64,000 nucleotides of DNA from Diphasiastrum complanatum (GCA_029204225.1 MU832134.1:21591-85590); one strand, 5' to 3'. Positions 32,790-44,800 are shown, counted from the first letter of the stretch. Notes: generated from the letters alone by a model not told the origin. Made by a program: numbers and translations.

Positions 32790-34349
32790 GTGAAGGATGG
32801 AGCTTCAAGTTCAAAGTGCAAAGGCAAGAAGGACAAATCCAAGGAAAGGTGTTTCCTTTGTGGAAAGATGCATGAGGCTTGGAGCCTCACAAGGACTTAC
32901 AAGATTTGTCTTCCAAAGTCCATCATCACACATTTCAAACCTTTTGAAGTTTTGCATTTGGAAGTGAATTTTTTGGTTCAAGATGCAAAGATAATTGTCA
33001 CTTTCATTAATGTCACTTGGATTTATTTCATGTCCTTGGAAAGCATTTTGCTTAGGACTTTGGAAAAGTTCAAATTTATTGTTATGATCCAAGAGAAACC
33101 AAGAAAGATTGAGGAGCAATCACAAAATGAAAAAAGTTTCATTTATGCTCTCATGAAATCTTATGAAGAAATATTTTGCTTTGAAGAGATTTTTGTATCT
33201 CAAAGGTGGATTAAGGCAATACTAGTTGAGTGTGATGCCTTAATAGATAGCAAAGCATGTTTTCCTTGTAAACTTATATTGAATATGAAGTCAAGGAAAT
33301 GGAAATGTCTTCATAATGTATTTTTTGTTGGTTTCAATAAGGTCATGAATGATGTTTTCATTCATAATGTTGAAGATTATAAATTTTCAATTTTAAAGGC
33401 AAGTTGTAAACTTCTTATGAGAATAAGTGAAGCATCCAAAGTGGACACCTATATCCATAAGCAAGTAGTTAGCCTTATTGAGATGGAAATACTTCTTGAT
33501 TTCAATATTAGAAAAATCATGCCAAGTTGTGGTAATTTTTGGACTTATGTTTCTAGCATAAGTAATGTTGATGATCATATGAAGTGCACATTATATGATC
33601 ATGGTTGTTGTGATCATTTTGAAACATGGAGGTCTTGGATTTCCATCAAGGAGGAGCACCAATAAGTTGATCTTGAGGAGTCATCTCGAGGTTCAAGTGT
33701 GCCAAGGATTGAGGAGGAGAGTCCTTCTCAAGTTATGATTCCAAGAAGAATATCAAGAGACATGGTTGAGCTCATATGGCTCACATTTCAAGGGCAAGAG
33801 GAGCACATTTCAAGTAGTATACATCTCATGCTTGCTTCTCTTATGTCATTTGGTGAATCAATTTGCTTTAGTGAGACTTTTGCATCTCAAAGTTGGAGTA
33901 AAGCAATACTAGTTGAGTATGGTGTCTCTCTTGAGAACATGGTTGATGTTCTTAATGATATGAAATTGATTTTAGATCAATTAGAAAGCAAATAGTTATT
34001 TCATCAAATGTATGTTCTTGAGTCTTGCAAGAGCAAGAGTGAGTTGTCCACTCATAGTATGAAAAATTGTCTTTTTTCATGTATTGAGGCCAATTGTAAA
34101 CTCTTTATGAGAGAAAGTGAATCATCCTCTAAGGAAACTTATCTCCATAATGAAGTATCTAGCCTCATTAGATCTGAGATTAGCATGGCAACCAAGCATG
34201 AAGATATGATACAAACTCTTTGTTATTATAGCATGCATAGTCTTGCCAATGTTGATGAGCCTAATCCTCGAGATCTTGGTAACATGATGTTGGATCTTTG
34301 TGATCCTCATGAGTCAAGAAGAACTCTTTATTTTATCATGGAGTTGTAG
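32790..34349 (+). CDS. Unknown ORF(s) of the non-autonomous LTR element, with duplicated module
   Basis: The first frame (32790-33665, 291 codons) starts with a Lys-rich segment and CFLCGKMHEA, the first half of a gag CCHC knuckle; the expected final Cys is absent. The rest has no known domain. The following frames (33699-33995, 34008-34349) repeat its pattern: SQRWIKAILVECD versus SQSWSKAILVEYG, and SCKLLMRISEASKVDTYIH versus NCKLFMRESESSSKETYLH. The ORF region is thus an internal duplication of a module of about 200 residues, now diverged and interrupted by stops (for example 33663-33665). It might be a degenerate remnant of the gag-pol junction region, where GGAGGAG-rich linkers are common, or a captured sequence. 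I do not recognise it. Confidence 0.5.
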
Positions 34350-34629
34350 CCATTTTCAAGGAGGAGGAGCTTTTGGATCAACCATATGCTTCAAGGATGG
34401 AACAAATCAATGAAAGAGGTGCTAGGATGGTGCAAAGCTCTCAAGTTCATCAAAAAAGTCAACATCAAAGAGGCACTATCATGGATATGGTGATTTCGGA
34501 TCGACATCAAGCTCATTGTCTAATCTTCACACCTTTGAACCAGCAAGGATCCATATTAGAAGACCAATTCATCACATGGAGTCAATCTCAATATCATCAT
34601 GTTTTTATCAAGTTAGTTTTGAGGAGGAG

Positions 34630-35478
34630 TGTTAAAATTGGCAAAAGCTAACTTGATCATATCTTGTGAATACCATTATGAGCAGTACATATCATCATAA
34701 GACATGTGTGGAGCCTGTTCCCACATGTGAAATAAATGCATTTATCATTTATATGAGTCATATAGGTTGTACATGCCATTTCATTTGAGATCTAGTGGCT
34801 AAAATGGCCAAAATCTAGTTTTCTAGCTATATGCCACTTGGCATCATTTTATTGGTAGGAAAAGCTATTTCACATGGATATGAGTGATCTCACACGTGCT
34901 AAGGACTCCTCACATGTGTGAAAACATCTGTAGTAGGTGAGATCCAACTTGTAGTAGATATTTGTGCAAGTCCCTATAAATTAGGAAAATTGCCTAAAAT
35001 CAAGGGAGGTGGCTATAAGTTAGAAAACTTGGTCCATGTGCCATATTGATGATTATTGGTGGATCCTTTGATGAGTAGGCAATCTCACACCTTCCAAATC
35101 AGCTGAGTAAGCATAAGATCTTGTGTATATATGGTGGCTCATTTGGCCATAATTGATAAGAAAGCTAAATCTTGGTTTTGGTGCATTTCTTGAGTAATCT
35201 CTCCATTTGTCTTGTGATTTTATGCTTCTAATGGTTTCTAAGCTTAGTGTACTTCATTATTTGCTGGTAGTCCGTACTCTGATAGGTCTTCACACGTGTG
35301 AAACCAGCAGGTACAAGTTTTGATCATATTTGATTGTTCTTGTTAGATTTGTTGATGTAGATTTTATCTAGTGCTATCTAATCTTGTGTAGATTGGTAGA
35401 TCAATCTAATCTAACACCCAATCACACTTGTGGATCTGATTTGGATCCATTCTTGGTCCTTTTTGCTGTACTTTGACA
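34630..35478 (+). repeat. 3' LTR
   Basis: 849 bp, near-identical to 30194-31040. Differences such as GAGCAGTAC/GAGTAGTAC and CCCACATGTG/CCCACGTGTG indicate modest age. Confidence 0.95.
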
Positions 35479-35937
35479 AGTTCCATGCAATATGGCATAA
35501 TCAAGTATGGAATTCAAATTATAAAATACCATACAGCATAGTAAAGACAATTCAACCATGACTACCAAATCAGTTTTGTTAAATGACATCTCCCATTCTA
35601 TCCAAACTGTTTAAAACACCTACCCATGCATAACGGTTGTCAAAAACACACATGAGAACGAGAGCTAGCATTTCACTACAAATACACTCCTCATACCTAA
35701 GCAGTTATACCAGTGCCTTCTTTCTCACTTTGTTTTGTGCAAGTTGAAGCGATTGAAGACATCTTTGGAGCGATTATTGCGATTATTGAGATTATTAAAG
35801 ATCAATTCATGCTTTTGATGCTTTGAGGTTGGTGTTTGAAGATATTGAAAGCTTTTGAAGTTTTTGTTTTGCTTTTTGTTTGAAAGAGAAAGTTTGTTTT
35901 GTTTGTTTTTGTGAAAGAAAGTGAGAGGAAAGATAAG

Positions 35938-36052
35938 TGTTTGGATAGATAGTGTTACGTGTTAAGTGTTTGAATAGATAGTGTTAAGTGTTGCATTAGA
36001 TAGTGTTAAGTGATTGAATAGATATTCTTAAGTGTTTGAATAGATAGTGTTT
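35938..36052. repeat. Minisatellite, GAATAGATAGTGTTAAGTGTT unit family
   Basis: About four imperfect copies (roughly 25-33 bp each) sharing TAGATAGTGTTAAGTG. Confidence 0.85.
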
Positions 36053-36077
36053 GATGGTAAATGAATCTTAGATTTGT

Positions 36078-36222
<145 letters not shown>

Positions 36223-36694
36223 GAATTTTGCATTGATTTAGAAGGGTTTTGGATATTGTTCTTCTTGTAATAGATTGTTAATATTATTTAGGATAGTGTT
36301 TGGTAATAGAATCTAGGAACAACAACATTTTAGTACATAACACATGCTATGGAACTCATGGAGGAGGCCTCTATCTATACCCACGAGTTGGTGAACCCAA
36401 TTGTAACATAATTTGGATTCCACCTCTTACAACAGAGTGAACCCCAATCTATAAGGATTTGAGTTCCACCTCTTACTTGATAATAGGAGGCCTCTTTATT
36501 AAAAACATAACTCAAGTTGAGATAGTCTAAATTGCTAGCTCTCACATGGCTATCCATCTTTTGGGAATTACCATGGGGCTCACAACTGTACAGCTTAGCC
36601 TAGCACTAATAATTCTCGTGCTCTCCGACTCGGCACAGCAAATCGTAAGTAATATATTACGATCCACACAAAGAGAGAGTGCCTGCACAAGCTA

Positions 36695-37010
<316 letters not shown>

Positions 37011-37104
37011 AAGAGTGCCCGTCGTTGAGGGCAATGGAGGCCGATCTAGGTGGTGGCCGATGATTTGGATCATGGCCAATCTCGCACATCTTGCATCTCG
37101 AATA

Positions 37105-37430
37105 TCTAACATTCGAGTCTTTGAAAAAATTCGAGTCTTTGGAAAAATGCGAGTCCTTGAAAATATTCGAGCCCTTTAAAAATATTCGAGTCTTGGAAAA
37201 AATTCTAGTCTTCTAAAAAGTTCTAGTCTTTGGGAAAAAAATCGAGTCTTTTGATAAAATTGAGTCTTTCAAAAAATTCTAGTCTTTTGAAAAATTTGAC
37301 TTGACAATACAAAGGGTCCTTCGATCCTTGGAAAAAATTCGAGTCTTTGGAAAAATTCAAGTCATTGGCCAATACTTCGAGTCTTGGAAAAATTTGTGTC
37401 TTTGGAAAATTTGAGTCTTAAGAAAATCCG
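37105..37430. repeat. Minisatellite, TTCGAGTCTTTGGAAAAA unit
   Basis: At least 14 degenerate copies of an 18-22-bp unit pairing CGAGTC(T) with a (G)GAAAAA(T) spacer. Confidence 0.92.
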
Positions 37431-37619
37431 AAGTTCTGACCGTTTTTACTGAATCCGACTAATTTCGACGGGCCTAGAATCCCAGGAATGCGTATAGGGT
37501 TTCTGGTTCGGACGCACGTTTTTGTGTGAGTACTGAATCGTTTGGAGCCCGGTTTAGTCCTGCAGGTTTGTCTCGGCATGCAGCATAGGACGGAACAGAG
37601 GGTCCAAAAAAAACGGACT

Positions 37620-38951
37620 TCGTTCGTCACATGGCCTACCATAGGCTATGTTGTAGGCCACATAGGCCTACTATCTAGCAAGCCTATCATAGGTTGCCAC
37701 ATGGCAAGCCAAGTAGGCCTACCACATGGCAAATCATGCAAGCTTGGGGTTTGCCACATGGCAAGCCATGTTGGCCTACCATAGGCTTATGCGGCAAGCC
37801 AACAAAGCTCTACCATATAGGCCTGAGTGGACCCAGAGAGAGATATAGAGAGGTGGGCTTGAAAGCTGACACATGGCAAGTCATGTAGGCCTACCATAGG
37901 CTTGCATGGCAGACCACATAGGCATGGCATAGGCCTCATGTCTGCCATGCAAGCATGTTGTAGGTTGCCACATATGCTTGTCATAGGCTTGTGTGGCAAG
38001 CCAACCAGGCTCTGCCACGTAGGCTTGAGTGGACATAGAGAGAGAAAGAGGTGGGGCTCGCAAGCTACCACGTGGCAAGCCACGTAGACCTGCCACGTAG
38101 AAAACCATGGAGGGTAATACTTCCCCATGTCGTAAGCCATGTAGGACTACCATAGGCTTGTGTAGCAAGCCACATAGGCATGGCATAAATCTACTATCTG
38201 CCAATCTTGTCATAGGCTGCCACGTGGAAAGCCACGTAGGTCTACCATGTGGCAAGTCTTGCAAGCTAAGAGTTTGCCATGTGGCAAACCATGTAGGTTT
38301 AACATAGGCTTGTGTGGCAAGCCAACCAGGCTTTGCCACGTAGGCCTGAGTGGACCTAGAGAGAGAAAAAGGTGGGGCTCAAAAGCTGCCACGTGGCAAG
38401 CCACGTATGCCTTCCATAGGCTTGTGTGGCTTGCCATATGGCCTACCATAGGCTGGTGTAACAGGCCACATAAGCCTGCTATCTACCAAGCATGTCATGC
38501 ACTGCCAAGTGGCAATCACATATGGTTGCCATGTGGAAAATCATGCAGGCTTGGGGTTAGCCATGTGGCAAGCCACGTAGGCCCATCATAGGCTGGCAAG
38601 CCAACCAGACTCTGCCTACGTGGTCTGCTATCTGCTAAGCCTATCGCACACTACCACGGGGCAAGCCACGTAGGTCTGCCACATGGCAAATCATGCAAAC
38701 TTGAGGTTTGCCATGTGGCAAGCATGTAGGCCTACCATAGGCTTGTATGGCAAGCAAACCGGGCTCTGCCACGTAGGTTTGAGTGGACCTAGAGAGAGAG
38801 ATATAGGTGGGCTCGAAAGTTGCCATGTAGGCCTACCATAGGCTTGCGTGGCAGGCTACATAGGCATGGCATAGGTCTAATGTCTGTCACGCAAGCATGT
38901 TGCAAGCTACCACATAGGCTTGCCATAGGCTTGTGTGGCAAGCCATGGACC

Positions 38952-39000
<49 letters not shown>

Positions 39001-39238
39001 GGGGCTCACAAGTTGCCATGTGGCAAGCCACGTAGGCATGTCATGAGACAAACCACGCAGGCTTGGGACTTGCCATGTGGCAAGCCACGTAGGCCTATCA
39101 TAGGCTTGTGTGGCAGGTCATATAGGCATGACATAGGCTTGATGTCTGCCATGCAGGCATGTTGCAGTCTGTCACATAGGCTTGACATAGGCTTGTGTGG
39201 CAAGCAAATTAAGCTATGCACCACGTAGGTCTGCCATG

Positions 39239-39240
<2 letters not shown>
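37620..39240. repeat. Satellite-like block built on GCCACGTGGCAAGCCACGTAGG and AGGCTTGTGTGGCAAGCC words
   Basis: About 1.6 kb of short related words arranged in higher-order units. The marker GACC(T/C)AGAGAGAGA..GGTGGGGCTC recurs near 37830, 38032, 38353, 38778 and 38948. CACGTG occurs at 38069, 38221 and 38390, with many CATGTG/CACGTA variants. The words are self-complementary (GGCTTGCC/GGCAAGCC), giving abundant hairpin potential. The long ORFs on both strands are repeat translations, not genes. Confidence 0.9.
38953..38998. repeat. (AG)n microsatellite inside a satellite unit
   Basis: Replaces the short AGAGAGAGA seed found at the equivalent place of the other higher-order units. Confidence 0.95.

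Positions 39241-39326
<86 letters not shown>
39241..39326. repeat. (AG)n microsatellite, 86 bp, at the end of the satellite block
   Basis: Uninterrupted and follows CTGCCATGCA of the satellite. Confidence 0.97.
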
Positions 39327-39330
<4 letters not shown>

Positions 39331-39536
39331 CCGCCAGGCTTGCGTTTTGAAGTCTTCCTAGCCCTTCATAGCCGATTTTTCTTCATAGAAATATATTTTT
39401 ATTTCAACCTTTCCCGTGGAAAGTCTGATAATTTAAAAAATCCTTAGAGCACCCTTCAAATTTTTGATAATGAAAGTCTCATTTGTTTAACACCTTTCAC
39501 CATGAAAGTATGTACATGCACTTCAAAATACTATGT

Positions 39537-39750
39537 GTGTTGGTAAAGGATAATTTGAATTTGGAGTGGGCCCCTTAGATGCATGCATGGGGAGGAGGGC
39601 CATGCATGCTTTTCCCCATACATGCATCCTCCTCCCCAAGTTTTTTAGTTAGAAAAAGCTCATGCATGGTGAGGGAAGGAGGATGCATGGGTGCACCCAT
39701 ACACATGCGCTCTTTTTAAGTGTACATAAGTTTAAATATATATATAGATA
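39537..39750. repeat. Dispersed repeat copy B flanking the satellite block
   Basis: Direct-orientation match to 36801-37010. Together the copies bracket the minisatellite and satellite block. Confidence 0.9.
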
Positions 39751-40329
39751 GATATATATATGTAAGTAAATTCCATAAAAGAGCCATGTAAGAGAGTTTA
39801 AAAAAAAATTAAAAACATAGGAAATAGGTCAAATTAGACTAAGTCAAAAGTCACCATGAAAAATCAAGAATTTAATGTCATGAAATCAAATAAGATGTGT
39901 TAGATTTGAATAGTGAAAAATTAGATTACTTGAAGGGAAATGTGCACTTTCCCAAAATATACCGATAAGAAAAATACAATTAGCCACAACGTGGAGAAAA
40001 AAATCATTAAGAATTGCATGTGTGTTGAAGTGCAAAAAATCAATCATTAGTTAAGTTGTAAGAAATAAAGACTCATCAGATAATGATAGAATTCAGCATA
40101 CATTTATAAATGTTTCTAGTATTTTATATCTGGTCTATGTTTTGGTAACCCTTGTTTGTGTAATATGGTCCTTGTTTTTGTTTTATATTATTTTTTACTC
40201 TCACTTGCTTCTTAGTCCACACAAGGTCTACCACCAAATACTTTCAAACCTTGATCACAATCCCCTTCTTGCCTTCCAAAACAACTCTCCCCATTCCTAC
40301 TTCCTTGAGTTCACCCATTTTTTGTTCAC

Positions 40330-40580
40330 CTTTTCCGTCTCTCTCCCTCCACTGTTCAAATCTATCTACAGAGTTTTCATTACTATGAGAAAGCTTATTT
40401 CTAGACTGGTGGTAATTCTATCTCTCCGTTGGAATATGTGGTTCTCTAAAATCATAACCATTAATTCAAAACCTCTGGCCTTGATTGAGAACAGACTTTG
40501 TATCATTGTTTCAAGGCTAAGAACATTTAAGTTTTTTTTGTTTGGATTTATAGTTTTTCTAAGCTCTACCTTATGACATG
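40330..40580 (+). mobile_element. LINE-like relic fragment
   Basis: Encodes SIYRVFITMRKLISRL..MWFSKIITINSKPLALIENRLC, which parallels AIYRVILTMGDLIEWL..MQFSKVNTINSQPLELIKKQLC in the minus-strand LINE relic at 45586-45420. It is therefore a second, divergent fragment of the same element family. Confidence 0.55.
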
Positions 40581-40619
40581 AGTGACTTCTCAAATTGGAA
40601 TGAATATAAATTTCCAATC

Positions 40620-41290
40620 TCTAGTCGTCAACACACATGACCCAACCTACCCCTATAACCAAATTTCAATCTCCTTCATTTTCATAAAGAGGAGTGGACT
40701 CATTGAATGTCTCTAGTTCTATGATGATTTATGAATGTTACTCTATTTTAAATGATTATTGTGTTGATGAATTTTAGCATAAGGTGATAAAATTCCTATT
40801 GCACTAATCTTTATTATTGTAACGATATTCTATTTGCAAACTTTGTATAAAGCATTGATCTCTTAGTCAATATAACGAATAACTTTCTCCAATACAAACT
40901 CATGTCACATATAATGGAAATTCGTTTTAATATCATACATTATAGTTAACAAACTTATATCACATATTCATGCAAAGAAGTGGGAAAAATGTTAAGTAAC
41001 AACATACTAACAACAAAGTCCCATTTCTAGTGGAGGTATGAAAAACTTGTCTAATGCTCTTGTAACAAGAGTAAATGTTTGTGGATATACTTTCTAATAA
41101 AATAATAGCATTAAACAAGAATGTTGTGGTATACGACAAAGGCATTGCCACAAATTTCTTGATTAAAATATGTTTTTAAGATTGGATACAAGGTAAATTA
41201 GCTATTTTCAAATATTATTTGTCTTGGAAATGTGTCTAATGATTAGCATTTCCTTTTCTTACCTCAAGGATCTAACTCTCATTCAAAGTG
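40620..41290. other. Spacer, no feature seen
   Basis: AT-rich, no ORF with a domain and no repeats of note. Confidence 0.6.
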
Positions 41291-41299
41291 TGTGCATTT

Positions 41300-41470
41300 G
41301 GGGGGGGGGGGGGTTCACCATCCGGCTGGGGAAGGGCCTTCGACCAAGGGCAGAAGGCCTTTCCCACGACGGCATGAACACCTTTTTTACTTTTTCTTTT
41401 TTCTTTTTTTTTGTCATAATTTTTTTTACATGCACCTTGGAAGGTGCACATAAAAATTTTTGGAAATAAG
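41300..41470. other. G14 run followed by inverted-repeat-rich segment
   Basis: G14 (41300-41313) is followed by GGGAAGGGCCTTC..GAAGGCCTTTCCC arms (about 41330-41365) and a TGCACCTT-GG-AAGGTGCA hairpin (41431-41448) separated by T-rich tracts. It resembles the GC islands at 5190 and 49430 and could be a small non-autonomous element. Confidence 0.5.
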
Positions 41471-41964
41471 AAAGGTGCAAAAATTTTGTTTTGTGAGGCA
41501 CTCCTTTTTGTTCATGAAAAAGAAAAAATTGATTTTAAGGTTGACAACAATAGAAAACATAGATGAAATAATGTTGAAATGTAAATGGATGATTTGTATC
41601 TGCTGATGTTGGTGCAGGTTGAGAGCCTACTAGGGATGCATACAAACAAAACAAAAGGAAACCAAAAAGAAAAAGATGCAAAAACTTAATGTTGTTCTTG
41701 ACTGCAATCAAAAGACACATCAACAATTACAAAGTGGATGGAAATCTCCTTGCCAAACTGCATATAAGAATCATCCTCAAAAATTAGCACAAATCAATGT
41801 CCAGAAGCAAACAATTTATTTGCTGTGGAAGAATATGAACTACATTATCTTCCAGGCCAGTTAGAGCCTTCCATAAAGACCTAACTTATGAATATACTTG
41901 CAGACAATCTATTGCTGCAGAATATAATGATGAAACAATCAGATGAAAGATGATTTGTTTCAGA

Positions 41965-43524
41965 TTAGAGCGCTAGAAGCTCCTTGATGTTGATCGGGCT
42001 GATATCAGACGGAGGTCCATTCAGTAGTCTGTCTGTGAGGAGTCTGTTCACTGCCTCGGTGGGATGGAAAGGATCCCAGAATACATATTTGCTTCTGTCT
42101 GGACATATGTTGGAAAGTACAGTGCATACGAGAACTCCATTGTAAGATCCTTGGCCGCAACAAGCTGTAGTAGAAGCTTCAAATCCTGAATGGCAAAACA
42201 AATGGTTATACAATTCCGAACGTATTTTCAGACCTACCTGCCAATAGATCAAGATCGTTCGAACGTAAGGAAGTGCTTCCGGAAGAAATAATATACCATA
42301 ATTCCCTGGGTTGTTGATAATCCCAAATATCATGTCGTAGCCGTTACCATAGACAAACATTGCTCCCGGGAGTTCTCTGTTGAGCTCTTCAAGCATAGGC
42401 TTCAGAGCTGCATTGAAATTGGAGGCATATTCATTTAACTCAGGAATGCACTCTGTGCGGATAGACTTCATTGACAGCTGAGAAGGTATGCATCCGAGAG
42501 GTCCGATATTCGACACCGTCAATTTACGCGCACCCAAGTTGTAAATTTGCTTCAATTCCACATAAAACGAGAAGAGTCAAACAAGATAATGCTGGATTGG
42601 ATCAATACGTCTTACACTGCATAGCTTACCGTGAGCTCATCTGAAATGTCATACCGTGAGTTGATTTCGAAATGTGGCGATTAAAAGCTGGTTATACTGA
42701 GCTGGTGTATACTGCTGTGCTCTGACGGATAAAGGGAGAAGGTAGTTGTTGATATAATCGTTTCCGCCTATAGTTATAGAGAAAAGCGCTTGAGATATCA
42801 ATGTTGTAGTTGCTGCTGGCCCAATCAGATTTGCCACATCGTTTTGGTACTTTTGGAAGAGCTGAATCTGCTGCGGAATTGTCAATCTTTCAATCTGCAA
42901 TGGAAAAAATGCCAATGACCAGCTGAGCAAGATTCCGAACCCCAATAAACCGACGAAAATTTGACAAAAACAGTGTGGTAATACTACTGAACATGAGAGA
43001 GTCTGCTCACGAAGATCACTCCTGTGTCGTCCAGGATTCCGGCTCCAGCTGATGCAAAATTCGCTCCTCTCAGCAGATTCTGCCCTTTGGCATTGGGATC
43101 TAGAATAGGAAGGATAGGTTCTGTACCCATGTATTCACCTGCATTGCCGTGGTGTGGAGTCAAATCACTAAAAGTCTGAAATAATGAATGTTGTAGGGCT
43201 TCGTTTAAACGCATGCCTAAGCTTTCTCAGTGGTTAATGACTGAGCACTTTCGGAATAAAGCTGCATTATATGAAAACTCACGCACTTATTAAGTCAGAT
43301 ATGATTAAACCATTGCAGAATCGGCCAGTTGGGATACGGGTTGGGTAGTCGATTCCATTGGGAAGGAAGTTAGCTCTGGCGATAGAGGTAATGTAGTCGT
43401 TGTTGCCAGTATCAACGAGCGAATCTCCGAACACAAACATAGCAACAGCTGCATCAATTCTCGTCACGGATGACACAAGTGTCAATGCTGCCAATATGAT
43501 GCAGTACGAGCCGAGGTTCTCCAT
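41965..43524 (-). CDS. GDSL-motif esterase/lipase (SGNH hydrolase), 5 exons
   Basis: Secreted plant GDSL lipase/esterase of 359 aa, the family norm. Exons: 43524-43287, 43138-43011, 42894-42655, 42549-42297, 42185-41965 (TAA). All introns are GT-AG (148, 116, 105, 111 bp), and exact joins restore the motifs ISEYMG, NQLTQIYNLGARK and NPGNYGFEAS. A signal peptide of about 25 residues precedes AVAMFVFGDSLVDTGNN (block I, nucleophile Ser35). Block II is GANFASAGAG (near 104-113), block III IGGNDYINNY (Asn167), and block V DPFHPTE (Asp324, His327). PLGCIPSQ and TACCGQG are further family signatures. All catalytic residues are present and the frame is open, so it is probably active on ester substrates, perhaps cuticular or wall-associated (inferred from the family). 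The ATG at 43524 was chosen because it begins the signal peptide; the open frame upstream has no ATG. A TATA-like TATAGATA lies at 43738-43731. Confidence 0.95.
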
Positions 43525-43751
43525 ATCAACTTGCAACTTTCGCCTCCGCTGTTATTGACTGATAACAAGAACTTGAATTATCACAACAAACACAGGAATA
43601 TCATAGAGTTTACGTCATTCGACCTCGACGAGAAAATGATGTTACAAGCAACCCAGTAGCCATTGCACTGTCGTTGCGTCAGTTAGCGAATAAATTCGAG
43701 AGACTATCATTCACACAATATGCTGAAGTATATCTATAATGGAGATTAGAG

Positions 43752-43925
43752 ATGGCAGATCAAGTTCTAAAAGAGTTGAATCCTGATTATCCGAGGTGCT
43801 TTACTGCCGTATCGGCAACCCAGCGCGCTATTGGCATTCATGAACAGAAGATTTGCAACATTATCGCTGCTGTAAGGAGCATGCAGAATCTGGAAGCCCA
43901 GCAAACGAAGGAAGACTGTTCATGA
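43752..43925 (+). CDS. Small 57-aa ORF divergent from the GDSL gene
   Basis: ATG at 43752 to TGA at 43923-43925. It starts MADQVLKELNPDYPRCFTAV and ends LEAQQTKEDCS. Composition is mixed, charged and not repeat-like, unlike surrounding junk frames. It begins 228 bp from the GDSL start codon on the opposite strand, so a shared bidirectional promoter is possible. I do not recognise the protein. It could be a first exon, a small gene, or chance. Confidence 0.3.
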   Translation: MADQVLKELNPDYPRCFTAVSATQRAIGIHEQKICNIIAAVRSMQNLEAQQTKEDCS

Positions 43926-43929
43926 GATT

Positions 43930-44800
43930 GAAAATGGCTGTATAGCCCACCGAAGCGTGCTGAAATAAACGACTGAGATATCAATTTGTTCAGAAAAAAC
44001 TCAGCTTTCTTGCATGTTCAATCTTTATTGTCTTATTAGCCGGTGAGCGACGTGGAGAGTGGCAGAAATAACTCCTCTTTACCAACCAGATCAGGTGACG
44101 AATCATGATTCAGACGCATCATGTTACATGTATTGTGGAGCTACAAAAGTATATGGGAATCTGTGAACAGATAATGTTCATTAGACATTGACTCATAGCC
44201 AATTGGTTCAATTTCCTTGAGCTTCTAACCAAGTTCTATTCTTGACATACTGTTCTGCAGTGCGACAGTGCGACAGGTGATGCTTGGCAGTGGTTCAGAT
44301 TCTAGACTGACAAATAGATCACTGTAAAAGCAGCCAAACTTACAGGGCCCAGGGCACTGGAAGTCAGTGACAGGGAGCTCAGATGAGAGTATTTTGCTTA
44401 TATTTTTGGCTCTCTGTTAAGGACTAGTGCATTGTGGGCCCTCCTTCAGCCTTGCTAACTGAGGAGGAGAGACAAACTTTGGAGCTGAGGAGTTTATATG
44501 GCACGAGATATCTTGAATTTTGGCCACGTGACACAAAGTTGCTACTATAATCAATTAAACTTTCTATGGCTGATTGAAAAAAATCTGGAAACTTATGCAC
44601 CTAAATGCTCATCCAAGTTTATTTGAAAGACAAGTGCATTCATGCAACCCTCCCTTCTGAGTGAAAGGGTGAGCAATGAGCATGTGATTTTGCATTGTTT
44701 CTCTCTAAAATTCACCATAGTCTATGGTGAATTTTCTACAAAAGAACAATAGAAGAAGAAACTTGTTTAAAGTGAGTAAAATGTGTTAGCCTCTCAAAAA
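43930..44800. other. Spacer with no recognisable gene
   Basis: Moderate base composition, no ORF over 60 codons and no repeat recognised. Confidence 0.5.

Larger units (their letters stand above)
30189..35483 (+). mobile_element. Complete non-autonomous LTR retrotransposon with 5-bp target duplications
   Basis: 5' LTR 30194-31040 (847 bp) and 3' LTR 34630-35478 (849 bp) both start TGTTAAAATTGG and end TTTGACA, and are highly similar. AGTTC directly precedes (30189-30193) and follows (35479-35483) the element. TGGTATCAGAGCC (31041-31053) is a Met-tRNA primer-binding site immediately after the 5' LTR, and GAGGAGGAG (34621-34629) is the polypurine tract. The 3.6-kb interior has a zinc-knuckle-like start and a duplicated unknown module but no protease, integrase or RT, so mobility would depend on another element. 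The copia-type element starting at 62451 uses the same PBS and a similar CFxCGK motif. Confidence 0.93.

Noticed and set aside
37418-39228. Many Cys/Pro/Gly-rich ORFs (GLCGKPTRLCHVGLSG-type) on both strands
   Set aside because: Produced by the short-unit satellite; they appear in several frames at once and on both strands, as expected for repeat translation.
37620-39240. CRISPR-like array
   Set aside because: Repeats are not separated by unique spacers of constant length, and the context is plant satellite DNA.
40142-40576. Hydrophobic 144-codon ORF as a membrane protein gene
   Set aside because: Its C-terminal half parallels the LINE relic at 45.4 kb and the N-terminal half is AT-driven hydrophobic sequence without an exon context.
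43525-43536. N-terminal extension of the GDSL lipase to a start at 43536
   Set aside because: The codon there is TTG, and the signal peptide starts naturally at the ATG at 43524.
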